From: Chloroflexota bacterium
GTDB lineage: Bacteria; Chloroflexota; Anaerolineae; Promineifilales; Promineifilaceae
Length of the DNA: 6,573 nucleotides
Direction of reading: 5' to 3'
Assembly: GCA_020353135.1 (NCBI GenBank)
Contig: CP070688.1
Coordinates: forward strand, 1,438,612-1,445,184
Notes under the pieces: model-generated
Database searches by the model: none
What the model saw: only the letters and a program-made list of their open reading frames with translations
Told to the model about the DNA's origin: nothing
Program-made: the position numbers and the translations under genes
Part shown: in pieces, positions 1 to 6,475 of the stretch
Layout: each line of letters starts with the position of its first letter
Position numbering within the stretch: position 1 is the stretch's first letter

Positions 1-3
1 AAA

Positions 4-8
4 AGGAG
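4..8 (+). promoter_or_regulatory. Shine-Dalgarno of groES
   Basis: AGGAG lies 10 nt before the ATG at 19, inside an A-rich leader. It supports that start. Only 18 nt precede the gene, so the promoter and any CIRCE operator (the usual HrcA site for groESL) cannot be seen here. Confidence 0.85.
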
Positions 9-18
9 AGTTCAGTCT

Positions 19-315
19 ATGTCCAAGAAGCTGAAGCCGCTTGGCGACCGGCTGGTCGTCAAGCCAATCGAGCAAGAGGAAACGACGGCTTCCGGCCTTG
101 TTCTGCCGGAGACAGCCAAAGAAAAGCCGCAGCAGGGCAACGTGGAAGCGATCGGCCCGGGTCGTCGTGACGACGACGGCAAACGCATCGAGATGGATGT
201 GGCCGTCGGCGATGTGGTTCTCTACGCCAAATATGCCGGCACAGAGATCAAGATCGATGGCCAGAAACTTCTGATTCTGAAGGAATCGGATGTATTGGCT
301 ATTCTCGAGGACTAA
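19..315 (+). CDS. groES: Co-chaperonin GroES (Cpn10, 10 kDa)
   Basis: GroES forms the heptameric lid that caps the GroEL cylinder in the cytoplasm, closing the folding chamber during the ATP cycle. The 98-residue length is normal for the family. The cpn10 signature is visible near the N-terminus ([12 protein letters not shown] at about residues 5-16, then [13 protein letters not shown] at about 25-37). The second stretch is the mobile loop that docks on GroEL; its hydrophobic tripeptide is LVL, where many GroES proteins have IVL. The roof/core strands [28 protein letters not shown] and [13 protein letters not shown] follow in normal order. The start is fixed by an AGGAG 10 nt upstream. groEL begins 26 nt after the stop, giving the standard groES-groEL operon. 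Heat-shock control is expected from the family, but the control region is outside the window. Confidence 0.98.
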   Translation: MSKKLKPLGDRLVVKPIEQEETTASGLVLPETAKEKPQQGNVEAIGPGRRDDDGKRIEMDVAVGDVVLYAKYAGTEIKIDGQKLLILKESDVLAILED

Positions 316-325
316 AGCAGGAAAA

Positions 326-331
326 GAGGAG
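326..331 (+). promoter_or_regulatory. Shine-Dalgarno of groEL
   Basis: GAGGAG within a purine-rich run in the 26-nt groES-groEL spacer, ending 10 nt before the groEL ATG at 342. The strong site fits the high expression expected of a chaperonin and confirms the start. Confidence 0.85.
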
Positions 332-341
332 AAACCTAAAC

Positions 342-1988
342 ATGGCAAAGCAATTAGCGTTTTCTGAAGATGCACGCCGCCGCCTCAAAGTTGGCGTCGA
401 CGCGTTGGCAGCGGCCGTGGCCACCACCCTTGGCCCCAAGGGTCGTAACGTCGCCCTAGACAAGAAGTTTGGCGCACCTACCATCACCCACGATGGCGTG
501 ACGGTAGCCAAAGAGATTGAACTTGAAGATCCATACGAGAATATGGGCGCTCAGCTACTCAAGGAAGCGGCCACCAAGACCAACGACATCGCCGGCGATG
601 GCACCACGACTGCAACCGTCCTGGCTCAGAATATCGTCAACGAAGGCCTGAAGAACGTGGTCGCCGGCGCCAATCCCATGCTGCTGAAGCGCGGCATTGA
701 GGCCGGCACCGAAGCCCTGTCCAAGAAGATCGCCGACATGGCGGTTTCCATTGACAGCACCGAGGAGATCGCTTCGGTCGCCGCCATCTCGGCCCAAGAC
801 CAAGAAATCGGCAAGCTCATCGCCGAGGTCATGGACAAGGTCGGTAAAGATGGCGTCATCACCGTCGAAGAATCTCAGAGCCTAGAATTTGAGCAAGAGT
901 ACGTGGACGGTATGCAGTTCGACCGTGGTTACATTAGCCCCTATTTCATCACCGATTCCGATGCCATGGAATCGAACATCGAAGATGCGCACATCTTGAT
1001 CCATGACAAGAAGATTAGTTCGGCTCAGGACCTGGTGCCCATCCTGGAGAAGCTCATTCAGACCGGCAAGCGCAACCTGGTTATTATCGCCGAGGATATC
1101 GACGGCGAGGCGCTGGCCACTTTGGTACTCAACAAGCTGCGGGGCACGCTGAACGCGCTGGCCGTCAAGGCGCCCGGCTTTGGCGATCGCCGTAAAGCTA
1201 TGCTGCAGGATATCGCCGTCTTGACCGGCGGACAGGTCATCACGGAAGAGATGGGCCGCAAGCTGGAGAGCGTACAGGTCAGCGACTTAGGTCGAGCGGG
1301 CAAGGTCATTTCGACCAAGGATGATACGACCATCGTCGACGGCGCTGGCGATGACAGCCAAATTAAGGGCCGCGTCGAGCAAATCAAGGTCGAGATTGAT
1401 CGCAGCACCTCCGATTACGATCGCGAGAAGCTGCAAGAGCGTCTGGCCAAGTTGGCCGGTGGCGTGGCCATCATCCGCGTCGGCGCAGCCACCGAGGTGG
1501 AGCTTAAGGAGAAGAAGCACCGCGTCGAGGACGCCCTGAGCGCGACACGCGCGGCCGTCGAAGAGGGCATCGTACCCGGTGGCGGGGTCGCCCTGCTTAA
1601 CGCTCTGCCAGCGCTGGACGACGTAACCGTAGACGGCGCCGATGCCGATACCGGTGTCAAGATCCTACGCGCCGCCCTTGAAGCGCCAATGCGCAAGATC
1701 GCCGAGAATGCCGGCAAGAACGGGGATGTCATCATCCAAAATGTTCGCGCCGCGCAGGACGACAAGGACGACTCGAATGTTGGCTATGATGTCCTGACCG
1801 AAGAGTATGTGAATATGCTCAAAGTCGGCATCATCGATCCGGCAAAGGTCACTCGCGGCGCGCTGGAGAATGCGGCCAGCATTGCGGCCATGATTCTGAC
1901 CACCGAAGCGTTGATCACCGATTTGCCCGAGCCTGATGTACCGATGCCACCTGGCGGCGGCATGCCCCCCGGCGGTATGGACTTCTAG
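342..1988 (+). CDS. groEL: Chaperonin GroEL (Cpn60/Hsp60)
   Basis: ATP-driven group I chaperonin: two stacked seven-subunit rings in the cytoplasm that encapsulate unfolded proteins together with GroES. The 548-residue length matches the family. The nucleotide-binding residues are in place: LGPKGRNV at about 30-37, [13 protein letters not shown] with D51 (E. coli D52), GDGTTTAT with D86 (E. coli D87), and D397 in RVEDAL (E. coli D398). The chaperonin signature [12 protein letters not shown] follows directly. The apical domain includes RGYISPYFI near residue 200, part of the substrate- and GroES-binding face. The C-terminus ends in a short Gly/Met-rich tail ([13 protein letters not shown]), the flexible tail typical of bacterial GroEL. 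All catalytic positions are intact, so I expect a fully active chaperonin. It is co-transcribed with groES and followed by an intrinsic terminator. Confidence 0.99.
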   Translation: MAKQLAFSEDARRRLKVGVDALAAAVATTLGPKGRNVALDKKFGAPTITHDGVTVAKEIELEDPYENMGAQLLKEAATKTNDIAGDGTTTATVLAQNIVNEGLKNVVAGANPMLLKRGIEAGTEALSKKIADMAVSIDSTEEIASVAAISAQDQEIGKLIAEVMDKVGKDGVITVEESQSLEFEQEYVDGMQFDRGYISPYFITDSDAMESNIEDAHILIHDKKISSAQDLVPILEKLIQTGKRNLVIIAEDIDGEALATLVLNKLRGTLNALAVKAPGFGDRRKAMLQDIAVLTGGQVITEEMGRKLESVQVSDLGRAGKVISTKDDTTIVDGAGDDSQIKGRVEQIKVEIDRSTSDYDREKLQERLAKLAGGVAIIRVGAATEVELKEKKHRVEDALSATRAAVEEGIVPGGGVALLNALPALDDVTVDGADADTGVKILRAALEAPMRKIAENAGKNGDVIIQNVRAAQDDKDDSNVGYDVLTEEYVNMLKVGIIDPAKVTRGALENAASIAAMILTTEALITDLPEPDVPMPPGGGMPPGGMDF

Positions 1989-2031
1989 AATCCTTCAGAA
2001 TTAGGCAATAGAACGACCATCAATGATGTTG

Positions 2032-2062
2032 AAGGCCCCTCGACGAGGGGCCTTTTCTTTTT
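2032..2062 (+). terminator. Rho-independent terminator of groESL
   Basis: A perfect 9-bp stem (AAGGCCCCT at 2032-2040 against AGGGGCCTT at 2046-2054) closes on CGACG. The loop can be shortened to three bases by one further C-G pair. The T-rich run TTTTCTTTTT follows immediately. It lies 43 nt after the groEL stop, points the right way, and separates the chaperonin operon from the TPR gene downstream. Confidence 0.95.
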
Positions 2063-2139
2063 CTGGAAACTTTGTAAACTCGTGAGCCAGAGTCAGTCGC
2101 CAGAGCGAATAGCCCAGACCCATAGCGAGTGAATGATCC

Positions 2140-2955
2140 ATGGGACAACGATTAGTCGAGAATATGTTGCCAGCCCTAAACAAGATGCAGTGGCCTGAAA
2201 CCCCCACTGCAACGGAACTCGGCCGGCAGACCTTCGAGATTGGCCTCGACAAGGCAGACGACTATGTAAGTGACGCGAAAGTATTGGCAGCTGCCCTGCG
2301 CACTTTTCAGACCGGCGATTCTCGGCCCTACGCCTTTGCCGGCGTCGCCTATACCTTGATCAAAGCTTCCCGCGAGCAGGATGGAACTTATTCGCAAGAC
2401 GGGCTCGCGGAAGCGCTTGGCTGGCTAGAAAAAGCACAAGAGCTCGATCCCGACGTACTCGAGATCAATGTCGTCGAAGTCCTTATCTACGTCTACGGCG
2501 GCCGCTTTGACGATGCTCGCCTGGTGCTCGACTATCTCGAGGCTATCGACGATCACAATTACTACATACACCGGGCAGAAATCGCTTTTTGGCAGGAGCA
2601 AGGCAAGCTGGACGAGGCTGTACGCTGGTACGAACAGACCATCAGCGCTGCCGAAACGGTGCCCCGCAAGTTGCGTCTGCGCCGGGATCTTGGCGACTGT
2701 TATCTACGCTATAAGCAATACGACAAGGCCGTCCAGGTTTACGGCGAGGCGATTCATTTCGCCAAGGAGAATCCCAGGCTGTGGCACAATATGAGTGTCG
2801 CCTACTGGCAGATGGGCGATTATGATGAGGCCGCTCGCTGCAATAAGCAGGCCATTAAGCTGCAAAGTGATTTTCCTGAAGCGCGCAAGATGGAAGCTGC
2901 GCTGAAAGAGAAGATGGATACTGGCGGGCTCGGTCGGCGCCTGTTTGGCCGCTAG
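2140..2955 (+). CDS. TPR-repeat protein of unknown function
   Basis: A 271-residue, all-helical, probably cytoplasmic protein with no signal peptide or membrane segment. At least three TPR units are clear: about 141-174 (AEIAFWQEQGKLDEAVRWYEQ), 180-213 (LGDCYLRYKQYDKAVQVYGEAI) and 214-247 (MSVAYWQMGDYDEAARCNKQAI). Two weaker ones precede them at about 64-104 (ending LGWLEKAQELDPD) and 106-138. Residues 1-60 are not TPR-like, and the tail is basic (GLGRRLFGR). TPRs are protein-binding scaffolds; no partner or reaction can be read from the sequence. The ATG at 2140 is the first possible start, since an in-frame TGA sits at 2134-2136. The ribosome site is weak (GCGAGTGA at about 2126-2133). It lies beyond the groEL terminator, so it should have its own promoter, but I see no convincing one in 2063-2139. 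A link to GroEL is only positional. Confidence 0.88.
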   Translation: MGQRLVENMLPALNKMQWPETPTATELGRQTFEIGLDKADDYVSDAKVLAAALRTFQTGDSRPYAFAGVAYTLIKASREQDGTYSQDGLAEALGWLEKAQELDPDVLEINVVEVLIYVYGGRFDDARLVLDYLEAIDDHNYYIHRAEIAFWQEQGKLDEAVRWYEQTISAAETVPRKLRLRRDLGDCYLRYKQYDKAVQVYGEAIHFAKENPRLWHNMSVAYWQMGDYDEAARCNKQAIKLQSDFPEARKMEAALKEKMDTGGLGRRLFGR

Positions 2956-3000
2956 AGCGGGACGCAAAACTTCAGGAACTGTGGGATCGGATTGCGGGGG

Positions 3001-3375
3001 TCAACTAACCACAACACTATCCAGGAACTCCAGGCATCGTTCTTGAATTTCGGCCGGGGCCAGGTCGCTGGTATGCACATAGAGATGGCAATGCTTGCGC
3101 GCATGGGCCAGTCGCCGGTTTTGCTCCTCTAGATCGGCCGGGCTGAAGTTTTGCGCCGGCCGGCGGGCCATTATGGTCTCGTAATCGGCATCCAGGTACA
3201 CCAACACATCCGGCTGACTGATTCGCTGCCACATGGCCGGCACATAGGAATGCTCTTGAGCTACATGGCGGGCTTCGTAGCCGGCATGGCGCAAAGCGTC
3301 AACGAGAGTGGTCTTGCCAGAGGCACAGGCGCCAACCACCGCGATACGCAAGAAACGCTTCCTCGCAGCCGTCAT
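3001..3375 (-). CDS. Small P-loop NTPase / kinase-like protein, function unknown
   Basis: A compact 124-residue P-loop protein. The Walker A motif GACASGKT (residues 15-22) follows a hydrophobic strand (LRIAVV), as in nucleotide-kinase-like folds. A second strand, DVLVYLDAD (56-64), is followed by ETIMARR, resembling the strand and arginine-bearing segment of thymidylate/adenylate-kinase-like proteins. The segment AQEHSYVPAMW (40-50) is distinctive, and the C-terminal helices are charged. No partner domain, DNA-binding motif or membrane segment is present. ATP/GTP binding is well supported; the substrate is unknown, and I do not recognise a named family with a proven reaction. The ATG at 3375 is bounded by an in-frame stop at 3403-3405 (TGA on the minus strand) with no other standard start between, but it lacks a clear Shine-Dalgarno. 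It is the last gene of the minus-strand group, 73 nt after the phosphatase stop, and ends 45 nt from the convergent TPR gene. Confidence 0.85.
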   Translation of the reverse strand: MTAARKRFLRIAVVGACASGKTTLVDALRHAGYEARHVAQEHSYVPAMWQRISQPDVLVYLDADYETIMARRPAQNFSPADLEEQNRRLAHARKHCHLYVHTSDLAPAEIQERCLEFLDSVVVS

Positions 3376-3440
3376 TGTTGGGATCGTAGTCCCGTGTCGC
3401 CGTCAGCCGGACGGAGGTCCAGTATCATGACCTGGTTAAG

Positions 3441-3468
3441 ACGGCCGCTCAAAGAGGCAACCGGCCGT
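3441..3468 (-). repeat. Inverted repeat (hairpin) across the phosphatase stop codon
   Basis: ACGGCCG (3441-3447) pairs perfectly with CGGCCGT (3462-3468) around a 14-nt loop. On the minus strand the first arm is the last codons of the phosphatase, the TGA stop lies in the loop, and the second arm is in the intergenic spacer before the P-loop gene. The bases after it (CTTAACC) are not a U-tract, so it is not a standard intrinsic terminator. It could slow the polymerase, protect an mRNA end or reduce downstream expression, or it could be chance in GC-rich DNA. Confidence 0.4.
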
Positions 3469-4156
3469 GCAAGCGCCTGACATCATCACCCTTCCGATCC
3501 AACACAGCCATGGCCATAATGCTGATATCATCTCTTGGCCGGCCTTGCTCCAGCTCAAGGGCGCAGTCCAACAATTGATCGACGATTTCCTGCGGGGCCT
3601 CGGTACCTTGTTTCAACATGTCGCCGATCAGTTGCTCTGGATTCAACTCGCCCTGACCGCTAACGCTGCCGGCATGCTGGACGCCATCGGTGAAGGCCAC
3701 TACGAGGACGCCGACGGCCAAGGGGATTTCAGTGATCAGCGGCTTGACGTTACGATGCACGCCGACGACTGATGATGGCTCGTCCAACGCGAACAGGCCG
3801 CGTTCACTTGTATGTACGATGACCGGCGCCGGGTTGTTGCGGGAGACAACCAGCGTCCGCGTATGCGTATCGACCGACAAGATATTGAGGGTGGCGCTAA
3901 CTTTACCGGCTCGATATGTGTACAGGTAGTCGTGGGCCGCTCGAGCGGCCGCGCCATCGCGCACGCCTTCGGCCAGCAATTGCACCGCCTTTCGGGCCAC
4001 GACGTTGCTGATGGCCTTTGCCGCCCGGCCGCTCCGCTGACCATCGACAAGCACCATTGATAAACCGCCATGCGGCCGCTCGATCATCTCCAGTGTGTCA
4101 CCGCTTTCGCGGGTGGCATATTTGCTCACCTTGGCAACTGCAAAATGAACTTCCAT
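3449..4156 (-). CDS. RsbX-like PP2C/SpoIIE-class serine/threonine phosphatase
   Basis: A stand-alone 235-residue phosphatase domain of the SpoIIE/PP2C class. These Mn/Mg-dependent enzymes dephosphorylate Ser/Thr, often on anti-sigma-factor antagonists in partner-switching pathways. The motifs occur in family order: SGDTLEM (18-24, D20), MVLVDGQRSGRAAKA (34-48, D38), VSATLNILSVD (86-96), SRNNPAPVIVH (105-115), VVAFTDGVQ (152-160, D157) and RPRDDISIMAMAV (206-218, D209/D210). The acidic metal ligands are therefore retained. There is no sensor, GAF, PAS or membrane region, and the layout matches B. subtilis RsbX (about 200 residues) better than RsbU or SpoIIE. One oddity: the usual DGxGSG loop reads DGQRSG, with arginine at residue 41. 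The ATG lies 3 nt after the helicase stop with only a weak GAG-type site, suggesting translational coupling. No RsbW/RsbS/RsbT partner is in the window, so the substrate is unknown. Confidence 0.87.
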   Translation of the reverse strand: MEVHFAVAKVSKYATRESGDTLEMIERPHGGLSMVLVDGQRSGRAAKAISNVVARKAVQLLAEGVRDGAAARAAHDYLYTYRAGKVSATLNILSVDTHTRTLVVSRNNPAPVIVHTSERGLFALDEPSSVVGVHRNVKPLITEIPLAVGVLVVAFTDGVQHAGSVSGQGELNPEQLIGDMLKQGTEAPQEIVDQLLDCALELEQGRPRDDISIMAMAVLDRKGDDVRRLHGRLPL

Positions 4157-4159
4157 CTC

Positions 4160-6427
4160 TCAATCTCGCAACTCCAGCCTGGCCATGCTGGCGATCAGCT
4201 TCTTGATCCCTGCATCTTCAAAAGCGACAACAACCTCCTCGTCATTGCCTGTCAATTTGCTCTGCACGACTATGCCGCCTCCGAACTTGGCATGGTACAC
4301 TTTCTGGCCGCTGCGGTACCGTTGTTCGCCATAAACGTCCGTGCTCTTCGTCTCGACAGGTTCACTCCAAGGGTTTGGCTCAGGCAGAGGTTTCTCGTCT
4401 CGTCCACGATTCCGTTCTACTGTCCGGCCGGGTTGCCTGTCATGGGCCCCTCCGCTAGACTGAGCCGACCATTGCCAGCTGCTGGCGCGACGCTTGGTCT
4501 CACGCCGCCTTTGACGGGTGCTTCCGCCCTCCATGAGTTGGGCCGGGATATCGTGTAAGAAGCGCGAGGGCACGCACACCTCAACACCAGCATAAGTCAT
4601 ACGCCGGAATGCGTGGGACAAGAAGACCCTGTCCTTGGCCCGGGTCAGCCCAACGTAGAATAACCGTCGCTCTTCGGCTAGTTCTTCGCCATCCTCCAGT
4701 GACCGGCTGTGCGGTAGCAGGCCCTCCTCCAAGCCTACGATAAAGACGACCGGAAACTCAAGGCCCTTGGCTGCGTGCAAAGTTAGTAGAGTAGGCGCGT
4801 TCGGATCCTCTTCCAGGTCGTCGACGTCTGAAACTAGGGCCACCTGCTCCAAAAAGAGTCCTAGGTCCAGGTCCTCAAAATCTCGGGCTACGGTCCGCAA
4901 TTCCATGATATTTGCCCAGCGATCCCGACCTTCGTCGGTGCCGTCCTCAATGTAATTCTGGTAGTTAACGCCTTCGATGATAGTATCCAACAGATCGCCG
5001 ACGCTGACCCTCTCCTGCAAAACCATCCAGTCGCGGAGTCGCCGGCCAAAGGTTGTCAAAGCATTGTACGCCCGGCCGGCAAATGGGTGCTCCGGCTCGT
5101 CGGGCAGGCGCAACAGCGCTTCACCCGGCGCCCAGCCATTTGCGGCCGCCCACTCGACCACTCTCTGCTGGGTCTTCCGTCCGATGCCGCGTGTTGGCGT
5201 ATTGACGATACGGCTATAACTGACCGAATCGGTTGGATTATAGACCAGGCGCAGATAGGCGATCAGGTCCTTTATCTCCCGTCGGCCGTAGAAGCGGGTC
5301 GCCCCGACTAAACGGTAGTTCATGCCGGACCGAATAAAGCCCTCCTCGATCACGCGCGACTGGGCGTTGGTCCTGTACATGACGGCGCAGCCACCAGGTT
5401 CGATCCCTTCGAGCATCAGGGATTCAATCGTCGCGACCACCCGATCCGCTTCTTCATCATCGTTGTACGCCTCGCGCACTGTGATAGGCAGCCCGTCTTC
5501 GCGCTCGGTAAATAGTTCCTTGTCCACCCGATCACGATTGCGCCGAATAATCGCCTTGGCCGCATCCAGAATGATCTGTGTCGAGCGATAATTCTGCTCC
5601 AACAAGATGAGTTCCGCATCAGGGTAGTGCTCCCGAAAGCGATTGATGTTGCGAAAATCGGCACCGCGCCACTTATATATCGATTGATCGGCGTCGCCCA
5701 CGGCGAAGATATTGCTCGAGCCGGGCGCCAAGCACCGCAGCAACGCGTACTGGGCCGTATTGGTATCCTGGAACTCGTCGACCAACACATGCTGATACTT
5801 CTGTTGGTAACGCTGCAAAGCATCCGGTTGCTCGTTAAACAATAAGACCGTATTCATCAAAAGGTCGTCGAAATCCATGGCATTGTTAGCCACCAGGATT
5901 TCCTGATAACGATGGTAAACGCGCCTGATTATCTCCGAGATATAGTCCGCGGCCGCGTAAAGCTCAGGAGTGATAAGCTCATTCTTGGCTGCGCTGATCC
6001 CGGACAACATCCGGTTGGGTGTGAACTTCTTGTCATCCAAACTCAGGTCACGGATTGACTGCTTGGCCACCTGGCGCTGATCATCCGTATCGAAAATTAC
6101 AAAATCGCCGCCATAACCTGCCAGCAATTCTCTCTCGCGCCGCAGCAAACGAACGCAAGTGGCGTGGAAGGTGCCCATCGTCAAGCCACCAGGGCGGCCG
6201 TCCAGTAGGCCCTCCACCCGATGGCGCATCTCCCGGGCGGCCTTGTTGGTGAACGTCACGGCCAGAATATGCCAGGGCGACACGCCTAACTCCTGAATCA
6301 GGTAGGCAACGCGATGGGTCAGAACCCGGGTCTTTCCGCTGCCTGGACCGGCCAGAACCAGGACAGGGCCATCGCCAGCCTCAACCGCCGTTCGTTGCTG
6401 TTGATTCAAAGTATCTAGTATGACCAT
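4160..6427 (-). CDS. pcrA: ATP-dependent DNA helicase, UvrD/PcrA type (SF1A)
   Basis: A 3'-5' DNA translocase/helicase acting in nucleotide excision and mismatch repair, replication-fork upkeep and transcription-replication conflicts. Numbered from the ATG at 6427 (755 residues), all SF1A motifs are present: Q-motif LNQQQ (7-11), Walker A AGPGSGKTR (26-34), Ia TFTNKAAREM (58-67), GTFHA (85-89), Walker B LVDEFQDTN (215-223), III VGDADQSIYKWRGAD (243-257), IV LEQNYRS (276-282), V LLTLHAAKGLEFPVVF (547-562) and VI RRLFYVGLTRAKDRV (587-601). A polar, Arg-rich linker (about 634-699) leads to a PcrA-type C-terminal Tudor-like domain (about 703-754, QKVYHAKFGGGIVV), which in PcrA/UvrD contacts RNA polymerase. 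I prefer the 6427 start because homologues begin just before the Q-motif. An in-frame ATG at 6475 would add 16 basic residues and has no better ribosome site. This is the first gene of the minus-strand group. Confidence 0.95.
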   Translation of the reverse strand: MVILDTLNQQQRTAVEAGDGPVLVLAGPGSGKTRVLTHRVAYLIQELGVSPWHILAVTFTNKAAREMRHRVEGLLDGRPGGLTMGTFHATCVRLLRRERELLAGYGGDFVIFDTDDQRQVAKQSIRDLSLDDKKFTPNRMLSGISAAKNELITPELYAAADYISEIIRRVYHRYQEILVANNAMDFDDLLMNTVLLFNEQPDALQRYQQKYQHVLVDEFQDTNTAQYALLRCLAPGSSNIFAVGDADQSIYKWRGADFRNINRFREHYPDAELILLEQNYRSTQIILDAAKAIIRRNRDRVDKELFTEREDGLPITVREAYNDDEEADRVVATIESLMLEGIEPGGCAVMYRTNAQSRVIEEGFIRSGMNYRLVGATRFYGRREIKDLIAYLRLVYNPTDSVSYSRIVNTPTRGIGRKTQQRVVEWAAANGWAPGEALLRLPDEPEHPFAGRAYNALTTFGRRLRDWMVLQERVSVGDLLDTIIEGVNYQNYIEDGTDEGRDRWANIMELRTVARDFEDLDLGLFLEQVALVSDVDDLEEDPNAPTLLTLHAAKGLEFPVVFIVGLEEGLLPHSRSLEDGEELAEERRLFYVGLTRAKDRVFLSHAFRRMTYAGVEVCVPSRFLHDIPAQLMEGGSTRQRRRETKRRASSWQWSAQSSGGAHDRQPGRTVERNRGRDEKPLPEPNPWSEPVETKSTDVYGEQRYRSGQKVYHAKFGGGIVVQSKLTGNDEEVVVAFEDAGIKKLIASMARLELRD

Positions 6428-6453
6428 TTTTCGACTGTTCACCCGCTTAAATG

Positions 6454-6459
6454 AGTATA
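6454..6459 (-). promoter_or_regulatory. Candidate -10 box for the helicase gene
   Basis: On the minus strand the hexamer TATACT (one mismatch to TATAAT) lies 26 nt before the ATG at 6427. It would start transcription near 6447, giving a leader of about 20 nt containing GGTGA, a plausible weak Shine-Dalgarno about 11 nt before that ATG. No good -35 box is seen at 16-18 bp spacing and there is no extended TG. If real, it excludes the upstream ATG at 6475 from the transcript. Confidence 0.35.
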
Positions 6460-6475
6460 CCCGCCTAGAGGACAT

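Noticed and set aside
1..18. CIRCE operator upstream of groES
   Set aside because: It is expected in many groESL operons, but no CIRCE half-site is in the 18 nt available; it would lie to the left of the window if present.
1183..1192. GGCGATCGCC, containing the HIP1 octamer typical of cyanobacteria
   Set aside because: It is a single occurrence encoding the conserved Gro[12 protein letters not shown] segment, so it is explained by the protein and says nothing about taxonomy.
1058..1765. Two overlapping minus-strand ORFs of 116 codons opposite groEL
   Set aside because: Both are antisense to well-conserved GroEL coding sequence, rich in Ser/Ala/Arg, with no domain. They are shadow frames.
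2018..2028. CATCA-A-TGATG palindrome after groEL
   Set aside because: Five-base arms with a single-base centre cannot fold as a hairpin at full length, and nothing nearby suggests an operator.
2073..2078. TGTAAA as a -10 box for the TPR gene
   Set aside because: Only four of six bases match and no -35 box is found at proper spacing; the spot overlaps the region just past the terminator.
2956..3013. Possible shared terminator between the convergent TPR and P-loop genes
   Set aside because: Only a 5-bp TGTGG/CCACA repeat with a 24-nt gap is present and there is no T-tract on either side, which is too weak to call.
3151..3480. Plus-strand ORF of 109 codons across the P-loop gene and the spacer
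   Set aside because: It is antisense to the Walker A-containing gene, has no ribosome site and no family features.
4070..4558. Plus-strand ORF of 162 codons opposite the helicase C-terminus and phosphatase start
   Set aside because: It lies entirely antisense to the helicase linker/Tudor domain and the phosphatase N-terminus, has no recognisable domain or ribosome site, and reflects GC-rich antisense openness.
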